Shown: positions 16,655 through 26,209, numbered from the stretch's first letter. The stretch is 64,000 bases of DNA from Desulforhopalus sp. (GCA_030247675.1 JAOTRX010000005.1:1-64000), one strand, 5' to 3'. Translations and numbers: made by a program. The notes: generated by a model from the letters alone, not told the origin.

Positions 16655-17650
16655 ATGGACGGAACCGGGGTGATTAAAAAAGCACTTCAACAGATTGTAT
16701 CCGGCCGGCAACTCGGGTTCGAGCAGGCTCTGGAACTGGCCTTGCTGGGCAACTCACTGCCGACTGCGTTGTTTCAGGCGGCAGACGAGGTGCGAAGGCA
16801 TTTTCATCATAAGGCTCTTGACCTTTGCTCAATCGTCAATGCTAAATCAGGCAGATGCAGCGAAGATTGTAAATTCTGCGGACAATCCTCCCATTACCAG
16901 ACCGCGGTTGCTAACTATGACGTCATCGCCGGCGAAAAGGCCATTGCTCTTGCCAAGGAAAATGAGGCACACGGTGTCAAACGATTTTCCCTTGTGACCG
17001 CCGGTCGAACGGTAACTGATGACCATCTTGAGGAGTTTAGTGCTATTTACCATGGCTTGCGAGAGAAAACCACGCTGTCGCTTTGCGCCTCTATGGGCTT
17101 TCTGACAAAGGAGAAGGCCAGAAAAATAAAAAAGATGGGGGTGACGAGATATCACTGTAACCTTGAGGCCTCTAAAAGCTTTTTCCCTCACGTCTGCACT
17201 ACCCATACCTGGGATGAAAAGGTGGCAACCATTAAGATAGCCCAAGAATCCGGTATGGAGGTTTGTTCCGGGGGGATTATCGGAATGGGCGAAAGCCTCG
17301 GCCAAAGATTGGAGCTGGCCTTCGAGTTACGGGAATTGGGAGTGACTTCAATTCCTCTGAATATTTTGACCCCCATTAAGGATACCCCGTTTGCCCATTT
17401 GTCGCCGCTCACAGTTGACGAGGTTCTTATTTGTGTGGCGATGTTCCGACTTGTTAATCCCTTGGCAGTAATTCGACTTGCCGGTGGCAGAAATCTGCTG
17501 GGGAGCGAGCAGCATAAATGCTTCACCTCCGGGGCGAATGGCGCGATAGTTGGTAATTATCTGACCACTATCGGCAACAACCTCACCGAGGATATTGCGA
17601 TGTTCAGATCGCTGGGATTTTACCTGGCCGACAATATACAAGGTAGGTAG
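16655..17650 (+). CDS. bioB: Biotin synthase
   Basis: Radical SAM enzyme that inserts sulfur into dethiobiotin. The CxxxCxxC cluster motif is in NAKSGRCSEDCKFCGQSSHY, and the C-terminal LAGGRNLLG stretch with the conserved Arg ligand of the auxiliary iron-sulfur cluster is present. It is 331 residues, full length. An AGGTGA sequence precedes the ATG by 6 nt. It opens the six-gene bioB-A-F-G-C-D series. No BirA operator-like palindrome is visible in the 52 bp upstream, so the genes may be read from the ileS-lspA-fabD side. Confidence 0.95.
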   Translation: MDGTGVIKKALQQIVSGRQLGFEQALELALLGNSLPTALFQAADEVRRHFHHKALDLCSIVNAKSGRCSEDCKFCGQSSHYQTAVANYDVIAGEKAIALAKENEAHGVKRFSLVTAGRTVTDDHLEEFSAIYHGLREKTTLSLCASMGFLTKEKARKIKKMGVTRYHCNLEASKSFFPHVCTTHTWDEKVATIKIAQESGMEVCSGGIIGMGESLGQRLELAFELRELGVTSIPLNILTPIKDTPFAHLSPLTVDEVLICVAMFRLVNPLAVIRLAGGRNLLGSEQHKCFTSGANGAIVGNYLTTIGNNLTEDIAMFRSLGFYLADNIQGR

Positions 17651-17657
17651 GAACTGC

Positions 17658-18953
17658 GTGGATAAGAAGAATTCCGAGCTGTTGCTGTTTGACCGACACC
17701 ATATCTGGCATCCCTATACCTCTATCGACAATCCACTGGAAGTGTATCTCGTCGATTCCGCTGAAGGAGTACGGATTCGCCTTGCCGACGGACGGCAATT
17801 GATCGATGGAATGGCCTCCTGGTGGTCGGTCATTCATGGTTACAATAATCCTCACCTCACAAGTGCTGTTCAGGGGCAGGCGGAACGCCTTTCTCACGTC
17901 ATGTTTGGGGGCCTTACCCATAGGCCGGCAATCGAATTGGCGAAACTATTGATCGATATTACCCCCCCCGGTCTTGAACGGGTTTTCTTCTGTGATTCAG
18001 GGTCGGTAGCGGTAGAAGTCGCAATGAAAATGGCGATCCAATACGCCTATGCAAAAGGACGTACAGGCAAGAATCGGTTTCTTACTCTTCGCTCTGGCTA
18101 TCATGGTGATACCTTTCATGCGATGGCGGTTTGCGATCCGGTATGTGGCATGCACCAAATCTACCGGGGGGTTTTGCCACAGTACTTTTTTGCCGATGCA
18201 CCGCGTTGTCGTTTTTCTGACGAATGGGATGAAAGCGATATAGATTCCTTTCAAAACACACTCAAGCAAAATCACCAGGTGATATGCGCGGTTATCCTTG
18301 AACCGATAGTCCAGGGCGCGGGGGGGATGCGGTTTTACCATCCCGAATATCTGCGCCAGGTACGGCAGCTCTGCGACGATTATCGGGTCCTGCTGATTGC
18401 CGATGAGATTGCCGTCGGTTTTGGACGAAGCGGCACAATGTTCGGCTGTGACCATGCCGGCATATCGCCGGATATTCTCTGTCTCGGTAAGGCCCTTACC
18501 GGCGGCTATATGACCCTTGCCGGGGTGCTGGCAACCGAAGAGATCGGCCACGGCATCTCTCAAGGAGAACCCGGAGTGTTTATGCATGGCCCGACTTTTA
18601 TGGCCAACCCCCTTGCCTGCAGCGTTGCCGTTTGCTCTATCCAGTTACTTCTTGCAGGTGATTGGCGGAAGAATATCGCACGCATTGCAAGCGGTCTACG
18701 GCAGGGTCTCGAACCATGCCGGAGCATGCCCGGAGTGGCTGATGTGCGGGTGCTTGGGGCGATCGGTGTAGTGGAGCTTGAGAGACCGGTGGTGATGGCC
18801 AGAATTCAAGAAATGTTTGTTGAACACGGGGTTTGGATACGGCCGTTTGGCCGTCTTGTGTATGTCATGCCACCATATATTATTAGCGATGCAGATCTGC
18901 GAACCCTGACAAGTGCACTTTGCCGGGTCGTAGCTCTGGAGGTATCGGCATGA
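17658..18953 (+). CDS. bioA: Adenosylmethionine-8-amino-7-oxononanoate aminotransferase
   Basis: PLP-dependent aminotransferase making 7,8-diaminopelargonic acid, with SAM as usual amino donor. The N-terminus has HIWHPYTSI, typical of BioA, and the PLP Lys lies in LCLGKALTGGYMTLA. A GTG at 17658, 7 bp after the bioB stop and with AGGTAGGA ahead, is the best start and gives 431 residues. An ATG at 17595 inside bioB is less likely. The end overlaps bioF by 4 bp. Confidence 0.93.
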   Translation: MDKKNSELLLFDRHHIWHPYTSIDNPLEVYLVDSAEGVRIRLADGRQLIDGMASWWSVIHGYNNPHLTSAVQGQAERLSHVMFGGLTHRPAIELAKLLIDITPPGLERVFFCDSGSVAVEVAMKMAIQYAYAKGRTGKNRFLTLRSGYHGDTFHAMAVCDPVCGMHQIYRGVLPQYFFADAPRCRFSDEWDESDIDSFQNTLKQNHQVICAVILEPIVQGAGGMRFYHPEYLRQVRQLCDDYRVLLIADEIAVGFGRSGTMFGCDHAGISPDILCLGKALTGGYMTLAGVLATEEIGHGISQGEPGVFMHGPTFMANPLACSVAVCSIQLLLAGDWRKNIARIASGLRQGLEPCRSMPGVADVRVLGAIGVVELERPVVMARIQEMFVEHGVWIRPFGRLVYVMPPYIISDADLRTLTSALCRVVALEVSA

Positions 18954-20134
18954 CCGATTCCTATTCGGATTCTCTGGCAAAACTTCAGGAGGGTGGAAGG
19001 CTCAGGACCTTAAAGCCTCTTGTCGGCCGGCATGGGTGCCGGATAACTTTTAAAGGCCGGGAGATGCTCAATGTAACCTCCAATGATTATCTCGGCTTGG
19101 CCGGTAATAAAGGTCTCCATCAGAAATTTTATTCTCATTTAGACAAAGATTCTATCCTGGATGATTTCGGCCTTGGGGCGGCCTCATCGCGGCTGCTGAC
19201 CGGCGATAGCACCAACGCCCAGGCGCTTGAAGATACCTTGAGGAATGCCTACCGCAGAGAAGGGTGCCTTCTTTTTAATTCCGGATATCATGCGAATATC
19301 GGGATCTTACCAGCATTGCTCGGCAAAAATGACCTCATACTGTCCGACAAACTCAACCATGCCTCGATTGTCGATGGCATGCGCCTTTGCACGGCGCAGC
19401 ATAAACGCTACCGCCATTGCGATTATAATCATCTCGCTGAACTATTGCGAGAATACAGGAGCGACTTCAACCGGGTGGTTATCGTCAGTGAGTCGGTCTT
19501 TAGCATGGACGGGGATGTGGCCGATCTTTCCCGGCTTGTGGCCCTGAAGGAGCAATACGGTTGTCTGCTTTACCTTGATGAGGCGCATGCAATTGGGCTG
19601 TACGGTGCTTCTGGACTCGGGATGGCCGAAGAACAGGGGCAGTTGTCGGGCATTGACCTCCTGGTAGGGACCTTTGGCAAGGCCCTGGCATCGATTGGGG
19701 CCTTTCTATTGTGTTCGGCAGTCATTCGCGACTATTTAATCAATCACAGCCGTTCGCTTATCTTCACCACGGCCTTGCCCCCTGTCGTAATGTCTTGGAA
19801 CCATTTCGTATTTAAAGAAATGCTCGGCTACAACAAACAACGAAATGCCCTCAAGGCACTGTCGGTAGCTTTTCGGCAAAGTCTTCGGGATAATGGTTTG
19901 GTCACCGGCGGATCGACTAATATTGTCCCGGTGATGCTCGGTGATGATGCATTGGCGGGGAAATTAGCCGACGCCATGCAGGACAAAGGGTATTTGATCT
20001 TTCCGGTCAGACCGCCGACGGTACCCGAAAAAACCTCGCGCTTTCGTATATCACTCACTGCTGATATGCGCTGGTCCGATATCGCCGCCATGGGTTCCGA
20101 CATTGCCCAGCTGATCCAGCGTTTAAAGCATTAA
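18950..20134 (+). CDS. bioF: 8-amino-7-oxononanoate synthase
   Basis: PLP enzyme that condenses pimeloyl-ACP/CoA with alanine. It has the alpha-oxoamine synthase core NVTSNDYLGLAG, LYLDEAHAIG, and the PLP Lys in LLVGTFGKALASIGA. The start at 18950 forms an ATGA overlap with the bioA stop and gives 394 residues. It sits in the middle of the biotin operon with translational coupling to bioA. Confidence 0.95.
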   Translation: MTDSYSDSLAKLQEGGRLRTLKPLVGRHGCRITFKGREMLNVTSNDYLGLAGNKGLHQKFYSHLDKDSILDDFGLGAASSRLLTGDSTNAQALEDTLRNAYRREGCLLFNSGYHANIGILPALLGKNDLILSDKLNHASIVDGMRLCTAQHKRYRHCDYNHLAELLREYRSDFNRVVIVSESVFSMDGDVADLSRLVALKEQYGCLLYLDEAHAIGLYGASGLGMAEEQGQLSGIDLLVGTFGKALASIGAFLLCSAVIRDYLINHSRSLIFTTALPPVVMSWNHFVFKEMLGYNKQRNALKALSVAFRQSLRDNGLVTGGSTNIVPVMLGDDALAGKLADAMQDKGYLIFPVRPPTVPEKTSRFRISLTADMRWSDIAAMGSDIAQLIQRLKH

Positions 20135-20150
20135 TATCCGAAAAAAAACG

Positions 20151-20834
20151 ATGCAAACAGAGTGGCTACACCAGGGAATAGGATCCGAACTGATTATCTT
20201 CTGTAATGGCTGGGGGATGGATGGCACCCCTTTTCAGCCGCTTGCCAGCAGTGCCTATGACGTCTACATGCTCTATGATTATCGGGAACTTGCTCCACCC
20301 GAGCCTTTACTCCCTATTATAGAAGGGTATAAACGAGTCTATTTGATAAGCTGGTCTATGGGGGTATGGGTGGGACAAAAACTGTTTGCCGATATGGCCG
20401 GTCTTTTTTCTCGAATTATTGCCATAAATGGCACACTGTGTCCCATAAACGACAAGCTGGGAATTCCAGGAAAGATTTTTCATGAGACCTTATCCGGGTT
20501 TAACGAAACAACCCGGATGAAATTCTATCGGCGTATGTGTCGGGAAAAAACCAATCTGAAAATGTTTTTAACACGGCAACCGCAACGATCGCATTTAGAT
20601 CAGCGTGCAGAATTGGCGTGTCTGGAGAGTACTGTCGATTGTCTTTCGCCAGACCAATCTATATATCGGGAGATTATTGTGGCCGAATATGATTGGGTGG
20701 TGCCTTCGGAAAACCAGAGACAATTTTGGTTTGGTAAACAGGTCACCGAAATTGCCGGATTCCATTTCCTCTTCTATCTCTGGCAGAGTTGGGATCATCT
20801 ACTGACATTTGCTGAGTCTACAGTGAAAAGGTAA
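20151..20834 (+). CDS. bioG: Pimeloyl-ACP methyl ester esterase, BioG type (DUF452)
   Basis: An alpha/beta-hydrolase of 227 residues that removes the methyl group introduced by BioC so that pimeloyl-ACP can enter BioF. The N-terminal IIFCNGWGMDG and the nucleophile elbow SWSMGVW are typical of the DUF452/BioG family rather than BioH. A conserved Asp-rich patch and HLLTF near the C-terminus fit the remaining triad. Its place between bioF and bioC strongly supports the role; bioG-bioC neighbours are common. Confidence 0.87.
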   Translation: MQTEWLHQGIGSELIIFCNGWGMDGTPFQPLASSAYDVYMLYDYRELAPPEPLLPIIEGYKRVYLISWSMGVWVGQKLFADMAGLFSRIIAINGTLCPINDKLGIPGKIFHETLSGFNETTRMKFYRRMCREKTNLKMFLTRQPQRSHLDQRAELACLESTVDCLSPDQSIYREIIVAEYDWVVPSENQRQFWFGKQVTEIAGFHFLFYLWQSWDHLLTFAESTVKR

Positions 20835-20857
20835 CTATACTACCCGGGTACTGCATT

Positions 20858-21652
20858 TTGGAAAAGCGCCATACAGAGCATCCTGATAAGGAGCTGGTTG
20901 CCAGCTGTTTCAAGGCCAGTGCGACAACCTACGACGGAAACGCCGTTGTGCAAAGGGGCATCAGCCGGAATCTGGTCAAGCTACTGTCGCAATTTACCAA
21001 TATAGGCTACTCTCGGGTCCTGGAAATCGGCTGCTGCACCGGTATACTCACGGAGATGCTTTGTGAATCAGCAGCTATCAATACCCTTTTTGTAAATGAT
21101 TTGGTGCCGGACTATTGCCTTCATACCCGAGAGCGCATTCTTAGACGAGTGAAGGCTGTGCAACTGTATCCCGGTGATATTGAAAAGGTTGTGCTCCCAC
21201 ATGATCTTGATCTGGTTGTCTCTTCCTCTACCCTCCAGTGGATTGCTGATCTGCCAAACCTTATCTACAATATTGCGGCGGCTTTGCACCGCAACGGCCA
21301 CTTGGCCTTCTCCATTTTTAGCCCAGGAACGATGGGGGAGATAAGTACCCTTACCGGTCGAGGCCTTCACTATCATACCGGTGAAGAACTTGCAGCCATA
21401 CTGGCTAAGGATTTTAATGTGCTGTCTGTACACGAAGAAAAAATGCAGCTGGTTTTTCCTTCGCTGCAGAAGGTGCTTCAACATATCAGGCAGACCGGAG
21501 TAGGGGGCCTTGGGAAAGTGCGATGGAATCTGCGAGAGTTACGCGATTTTGAGCGACGATATACCGCTCAATACGCAACGGAAGAAGGTTTGCCGGTAAC
21601 CTATAACTCGATTTTTGTCGTGGCGGAGAAAAGGAAGGAAAGAATTCGATGA
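20858..21652 (+). CDS. bioC: Malonyl-ACP O-methyltransferase
   Basis: SAM-dependent methyltransferase that methylates malonyl-ACP to start pimelate synthesis. The SAM motif reads VLEIGCCTGILTE (about residues 52-64), followed by DLVVSSSTLQWI, a BioC signature segment. It is 264 residues. The apparent start is TTG at 20858 with a weak ribosome binding site, so translation may depend on coupling with bioG. It overlaps bioD by 4 bp. Confidence 0.91.
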   Translation: MEKRHTEHPDKELVASCFKASATTYDGNAVVQRGISRNLVKLLSQFTNIGYSRVLEIGCCTGILTEMLCESAAINTLFVNDLVPDYCLHTRERILRRVKAVQLYPGDIEKVVLPHDLDLVVSSSTLQWIADLPNLIYNIAAALHRNGHLAFSIFSPGTMGEISTLTGRGLHYHTGEELAAILAKDFNVLSVHEEKMQLVFPSLQKVLQHIRQTGVGGLGKVRWNLRELRDFERRYTAQYATEEGLPVTYNSIFVVAEKRKERIR

Positions 21653-22341
21653 TTGAGGCGAAGGTATACTGCGTAAGTGGCATAGACACTGGCATCGGCA
21701 AGACCATTGCCACAGGGCTCCTCGCCTGTTCCTTTGCCATTCATGGGGTGAAAGCTATTAGCCAGAAGATTGTTCAGACAGGATGTCTTGGCCTGAGTGA
21801 GGATATTCTTTGTCATAGGCGACTAATGGGAATTGAGCCTTTGCCCCTGGATTATTCCGGCCTGACTTGTCCCTATGTCTTTCCTGTTCCCTGTTCCCCT
21901 CATCTTGCAGCGAGACTGGCGGGACAGGCGATAGACACTTCGGTTCTCCGCAGGAGCATAGCTGAGCTCGGGAGCCAATATGAGGTGATCTTTCTTGAGG
22001 GGGCAGGAGGCTTGGCGGTACCCCTTACCGAAGATTACACCTTTCTCGATTTTGTAACAGAAGAGAAATATCCTCTTATTTTGGTGACTTGTGCGCGTCT
22101 TGGGTCGATTAACCATACCCTTGCCGCCTTGGAGTTGGCATACCATAGAAAGATCAAGGTCGAAGCGCTTATATACAACCGGTTTTTCGACACTGATCAG
22201 AGAATTGCCCAGGATTCTCGGGAGATATTTGCGAAATATTTAAAAAAATATGGGTTCCCTGGTCGGATTATTGATCTCCATCCCCTTGATCAGTATGATC
22301 AGAAAGGAAAACCAGACGATTTATATACCTGTTTTTTGTAA
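21649..22341 (+). CDS. bioD: Dethiobiotin synthetase
   Basis: ATP-dependent enzyme closing the ureido ring of biotin. The P-loop is GIDTGIGKTIATG, and the substrate-binding SQKIVQTG and EGAGGLAVPL stretches are present. It is 230 residues, normal length. ATGA overlap with bioC. It is the last enzyme gene of the biotin series, which therefore carries every step from malonyl-ACP except the fatty acid synthase cycles. Confidence 0.94.
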   Translation: MIEAKVYCVSGIDTGIGKTIATGLLACSFAIHGVKAISQKIVQTGCLGLSEDILCHRRLMGIEPLPLDYSGLTCPYVFPVPCSPHLAARLAGQAIDTSVLRRSIAELGSQYEVIFLEGAGGLAVPLTEDYTFLDFVTEEKYPLILVTCARLGSINHTLAALELAYHRKIKVEALIYNRFFDTDQRIAQDSREIFAKYLKKYGFPGRIIDLHPLDQYDQKGKPDDLYTCFL

Positions 22342-22355
22342 CTGAAAACCACCCA

Positions 22356-22370
22356 TGAGGTATCACCTCA
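22356..22370. promoter_or_regulatory. Short perfect inverted repeat after bioD
   Basis: TGAGGT and ACCTCA form a perfect 6-bp inverted repeat with a 3-nt ATC centre. It lies 14 bp after the bioD stop and 20 bp before the start of the small Cys protein gene. The right arm can pair with a GAGG-like Shine-Dalgarno core on the left, so a local RNA hairpin could affect translation. No T-tract, so not a clear terminator. Confidence 0.3.
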
Positions 22371-22389
22371 CAGTTATGGATTGTTGAAG

Positions 22390-22599
22390 ATGAAGGATGC
22401 AAAAGGGCTTTGCTTGAGCTGTCGATTTTTCCACCTGCAGGATACTACGGTGGGGATTTGCCGGATAGATAAAGAGATGGAAATTGATTATCCGCGTAAA
22501 AAGATCGATGATCAATGTTCCCAATGGAAGAATGGTGGACAACAATATTTTATCAGACTGGGATGGATCAAGGCACAAAGGGCTTTGGCGAACACTTGA
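22390..22599 (+). CDS. Small four-cysteine protein, unknown function
   Basis: A 69-residue protein starting MKDAKGLCLSCRFFHL. Cysteines at 8, 11, 24 and 43 form a CxxC-x12-C-x18-C pattern, which suggests a small metal-binding (zinc or iron-sulfur) protein. Charged residues surround them and there is no membrane segment. It is co-oriented with the biotin genes, 48 bp after bioD. I cannot assign a function; it may be the last gene of the operon or independent. Confidence 0.6.
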   Translation: MKDAKGLCLSCRFFHLQDTTVGICRIDKEMEIDYPRKKIDDQCSQWKNGGQQYFIRLGWIKAQRALANT

Positions 22600-22944
22600 A
22601 TTGAGGGCAGGGGGAGAAAGGTTTTCACTTGGTTGGTCTAACTTGTTCCGATAGTAGCGAATGGCCTGCAGGCAGCTGTTTTACGGTATTTCTTTGTGAA
22701 TAGGGGTGGCAGCGACTTCCGCTTGGTCATTCAAGGAATATATGGTATGTAGGGAGTCTTTTTCATACGACTGACTTCTATGACCATCTATTTCTAAATA
22801 ACAGCATTTGCTGTCTTGCCTATGTGTACGTCCTTGAGACAATTTTTTCATTTTCCTGCAAACTACTCACTAATGAACTTAAATCGCCGGATTTGTCTTT
22901 AGGTTTTCCCCTTCTCAATGACCTTGTGGTAGGTTGGTAGTTAT
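22600..22944. other. Intergenic region before the polysaccharide cluster, no gene seen
   Basis: These 345 bp carry no convincing ORF or RNA gene. Small inverted repeats are present, such as ACAGCA/TGCTGT around TT at 22801-22814 and the GCCTGCAGGC palindrome in the first 100 bp. No T-tract terminator was found. The promoter of the downstream polysaccharide genes is probably here. Confidence 0.45.
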
Positions 22945-24018
22945 ATGCTAAAGATTTCCAAAGCAGCAAAAACGATTTTTAAATTCATTGTCAGTTTCGC
23001 TTTTTTTTCGGTGTTGCTCTCTTTTGTCCGGGGAAATGAACTGGTTGCGGTCTTTCAAAAAGTCAGTTGGCCATGGTTCGTCGTTTCCTTTGGAGTTACC
23101 ATGATCTTACTCGCCGCAAGCTGTGCTAAATGGAAGATCATTCTTGACCTCAAGGGGAAACCGCTTTCCTACTGGGAACTTTTCAAAATATATCTCATTG
23201 GATATTTCTTTTCAAATATCCTGCCCTCGACTTTTGGCGGCGATGTCGTGCGCTCCTATTATTCAGGGAAGATAATCGAAAATCAGGCCTACGCGGCAGT
23301 CAGTATCGTTGTCGAACGACTTTCGGGTGTTTTTTTCCTCTTTCTTCTTGCTGCTATAGCACCATTCTTTCGTATCGAACTGCTTGGCAATCCCTATATG
23401 TTTGTTCCTGCTTGTGCCGGCCTTGTTTTCGCCGCCATTATCGTTTGGGTGTGCATTGCAAAGAACCCCTTTGCTATTCCCAAAAAACTTGCGGAGATTT
23501 CATTTTTATATCTACACCGGCTTACCGCATGGAAATATCTGGGGCGACTAGCAAAGTCAGTAGTCTGGTGTGAAAACCTGTACCATATCATCCTTGAACG
23601 CCTTGAAAAACTCAAGTCGGAGGTACAGATTGCCAGTGATGCGATGAAAAGCAATCAACAGTTTGTTCTTCGTTTGATCGGCCTCACCATATTCTTTAAC
23701 GTACTGACCTGGATAAATGTTTACACGGCATTCAAGACATTTCATGTCGATGTCAGTTTCTTGGCAATTTGCGCAATGGTGCCCGCTATCATGCTGGTCG
23801 CCCAAGTTCCAGTTACTCTGCTCGGCAACCTCGGTTATTATGAATCGGTCTTCGTTTTCTATTTCCTTCTTATTGGCGTTGAGGGTGCGGAATCGCTTGC
23901 TATGGGATTATTTTTGCGATTAAAGATGTTGAGTCTTGGGGGCATGGGATTTGTCAGCTATCTTGTGTACCGGCAAAAACACCGCCTGCAGATTGAACAG
24001 AGGGATTTTACGGCATGA
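22945..24018 (+). CDS. Lysylphosphatidylglycerol synthase-type transmembrane protein (UPF0104)
   Basis: A 357-residue integral membrane protein with about eight helices and the family feature NILPSTFGGDVVRSYYSG near residues 92-109. Proteins of this AglD/MprF-membrane-domain group are often found with glycosyltransferases and are suspected to be lipid flippases or transferases. It lacks the soluble MprF synthase domain. It is first in the polysaccharide cluster and 151 bp from the next gene. Confidence 0.8.
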   Translation: MLKISKAAKTIFKFIVSFAFFSVLLSFVRGNELVAVFQKVSWPWFVVSFGVTMILLAASCAKWKIILDLKGKPLSYWELFKIYLIGYFFSNILPSTFGGDVVRSYYSGKIIENQAYAAVSIVVERLSGVFFLFLLAAIAPFFRIELLGNPYMFVPACAGLVFAAIIVWVCIAKNPFAIPKKLAEISFLYLHRLTAWKYLGRLAKSVVWCENLYHIILERLEKLKSEVQIASDAMKSNQQFVLRLIGLTIFFNVLTWINVYTAFKTFHVDVSFLAICAMVPAIMLVAQVPVTLLGNLGYYESVFVFYFLLIGVEGAESLAMGLFLRLKMLSLGGMGFVSYLVYRQKHRLQIEQRDFTA

Positions 24019-24169
24019 TCGATGAATTCTTGGTATTATTGCAAAAATCTCATTAATTTTCGGTTGTCCTTCACGGTAATGAGGGTTGCAGTTTTAGCTT
24101 TATGAACACCTCAGGCAACTCCGGCAATCGGCTAACGACAATCACCCACCTATACTTGGAGAAATCACT

Positions 24170-25153
24170 GTGTTAGTCTCTGTTGTTATTCCACTCTTAA
24201 ATGAGGAAGAAAATATTCCGCTTCTTTATGAAGAATTGAAGCAGGTTCTCAATGCGCTTGAAGATGACCATGAAATCCTGTTTATCGATGATGGCAGTAC
24301 TGATCGGAGCCTTGAGTTATTACGCAATCTGCAACAAAAAGATAGCCATGTTGTGGTTGTCAATTTTCGCAAGAATTTCGGACAGACTGCAGCTATGGCG
24401 GCGGGCTTCGATTACGCCCAGGGCGACGTAATCATCACTATGGATGCAGATCTGCAAAATGACCCGAGAGACATCCCCCGATTACTCGAACAGATCAAAG
24501 CTGGCAATGATGTCGTTACCGGCTGGCGCTATGATCGCAAAGATGCCTTTATTAATAGGCGTCTTCCCTCGATTATTGCCAATAAAATTATTTCCAAGAC
24601 AACCGGAGTCAATCTTCACGATTACGGCTGCACGCTCAAAGCCTTCCGCAAAGAGGTCATAAAGAGTGTGAAGCTTTATGGAGAGATGCACAGATTTATC
24701 CCGGCAATAGCCAGTGGCATGGGAATCGATTTCACCGAGGTGAAAGTCAACCACCGGGCTCGGCGCTTTGGTTCGTCAAAATATGGCATATCACGAACAA
24801 TCAGGGTGATCCTTGATCTGATGACAGTGAAATTTCTTCTCAGTTACTCCACCAGGCCAATCCAGGTTTTTGGCCTGATGGGTGTCGTCTGCGGAGGACT
24901 CGGCTTTTTGATTGCCATGATTATGACCTTCCAGCGGCAGTTTATGGGGGTGCCCTTATCCGACCGTCCCATGCTGTTTCTTGCGGTCCTCCTTATATTT
25001 ATAGGTATTCAGTTTATTTCTCTTGGCTTAATAGCTGAACTTCAGGCCCGTACCTATCACGAATCCCAGAATAAACCGGTGTACCACATCAAAAAGGTCT
25101 ACCGCGCTGATAGTGAAACGCCTGATGGTAAAGAGACCGATGGTCGGTGTTGA
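24170..25153 (+). CDS. Family 2 glycosyltransferase, polyprenyl-phosphate sugar synthase type
   Basis: A 327-residue inverting glycosyltransferase of the DPM1/ArnC/GtrB type. The GT-A domain holds IDDGSTDRSLELL, the DxD-like TMDADLQNDP, and the acceptor region GYDLKAFR-like DYGCTLKAFRKEV. Two C-terminal membrane helices (about 235-260 and 268-295) anchor it, as in GtrB. It probably makes a polyprenyl-phosphate-linked sugar donor. GTG start with TTGGAGA ahead. It overlaps the next glycosyltransferase gene. Confidence 0.87.
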   Translation: MLVSVVIPLLNEEENIPLLYEELKQVLNALEDDHEILFIDDGSTDRSLELLRNLQQKDSHVVVVNFRKNFGQTAAMAAGFDYAQGDVIITMDADLQNDPRDIPRLLEQIKAGNDVVTGWRYDRKDAFINRRLPSIIANKIISKTTGVNLHDYGCTLKAFRKEVIKSVKLYGEMHRFIPAIASGMGIDFTEVKVNHRARRFGSSKYGISRTIRVILDLMTVKFLLSYSTRPIQVFGLMGVVCGGLGFLIAMIMTFQRQFMGVPLSDRPMLFLAVLLIFIGIQFISLGLIAELQARTYHESQNKPVYHIKKVYRADSETPDGKETDGRC

Positions 25154-26192
25154 GCCACTGATTGAGATCATCATTCCCAACTGGAATGGAAAAGAAATGC
25201 TGGAACACTGTTTGGTATCGCTTCGCCGGCAGGTATTCAGCAATTTCCGGGTCATCGTCGTCGATAACGGTTCTAAGGATGGTTCAATTCAGCTTCTTCG
25301 GGATACGTTTCCCGAAGTAAAGATTATTGAGCTCCTCTATAACACCGGTTTCTGTGTTGCCGTCAATAAAGGGATTGAAGCCAGTAGAGCTCCGTGGTTG
25401 CTGCTTCTCAATAATGATATGGAGGTGGCAACAGACTGTCTGGAAAATCTTCGGTTGGCCATGGAAAGGTATCCTGGTTGCGATGTTTTTGCCCTGAAAA
25501 TGTTGAATTACCACCAGCGTGATTTCATCGATGGGGCCGGCGACGCTGTACTCCGCGGCGGAGTTGGCTATCGACTAGGAACCATGGAGCGGGATGGCGA
25601 AAAATACCAAGGTGACCGTGAGTCGTTTGGAGCCTGTGCTGGGGCGGCCCTGTACCATAGAGATGTCTTTGCCAAGATTGGCCTATTTGACACCGATTTC
25701 TTTGCCTACCTCGAAGACGTTGACCTCAATATGCGGGCAAGAAGGCATGGTCTGCGGTGCATGTATATTGCCGGATCCAAGGTTTTCCATATAGGCAGTG
25801 CCAGTTCCGGGTCAAAGATAAATCGGCTGACTGTTCGTCTGTCCACACGTAACAACCTTCATGTGATCGCGAAAAATTATCCTCTACTGGTGTTGTTGCG
25901 GTTTTTTCCGGCTATTGTTGTCTACCAGTTCGCCTGGATGCTTTTTTGTTTAAAAAAAGGTATGCTGCCTTCCTATTTTGCCGGGTTTTTTCAAGGAATA
26001 CTGAGGATTCCCTATTTTGTTGTGAAGGGAAGGAGGCAGCGAAAATCCGATACAGTGATACCCTCGGAGCAATTTGCTACCATGATTCAGGCAGCTGAAA
26101 GAGAGGCTGTAGGTTCCATTATGGACAGAAGGATCGCCGCCGGTAAGAATAACTTTTTGTTGTCCTGCTATTGTAAACTCTTCTTTTGGTAA
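25140..26192 (+). CDS. Family 2 glycosyltransferase
   Basis: A GT-A glycosyltransferase with VDNGSKDGS, LLLNNDMEV (the DxD-like position) and the acidic YLEDVDLNMRARRHG that commonly provides the catalytic base in rhamnosyltransferase-like GT2 enzymes. A hydrophobic segment follows the catalytic domain (about residues 260-290). Starts at 25113 and 25140 are both possible; 25140 has AAAGAGA upstream and is used here. It overlaps the preceding gene by 14 bp. The sugar transferred cannot be read from sequence. Confidence 0.83.
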   Translation: MVGVEPLIEIIIPNWNGKEMLEHCLVSLRRQVFSNFRVIVVDNGSKDGSIQLLRDTFPEVKIIELLYNTGFCVAVNKGIEASRAPWLLLLNNDMEVATDCLENLRLAMERYPGCDVFALKMLNYHQRDFIDGAGDAVLRGGVGYRLGTMERDGEKYQGDRESFGACAGAALYHRDVFAKIGLFDTDFFAYLEDVDLNMRARRHGLRCMYIAGSKVFHIGSASSGSKINRLTVRLSTRNNLHVIAKNYPLLVLLRFFPAIVVYQFAWMLFCLKKGMLPSYFAGFFQGILRIPYFVVKGRRQRKSDTVIPSEQFATMIQAAEREAVGSIMDRRIAAGKNNFLLSCYCKLFFW

Positions 26193-26209
26193 GCTTTGCT
26201 TCGCAGAGA

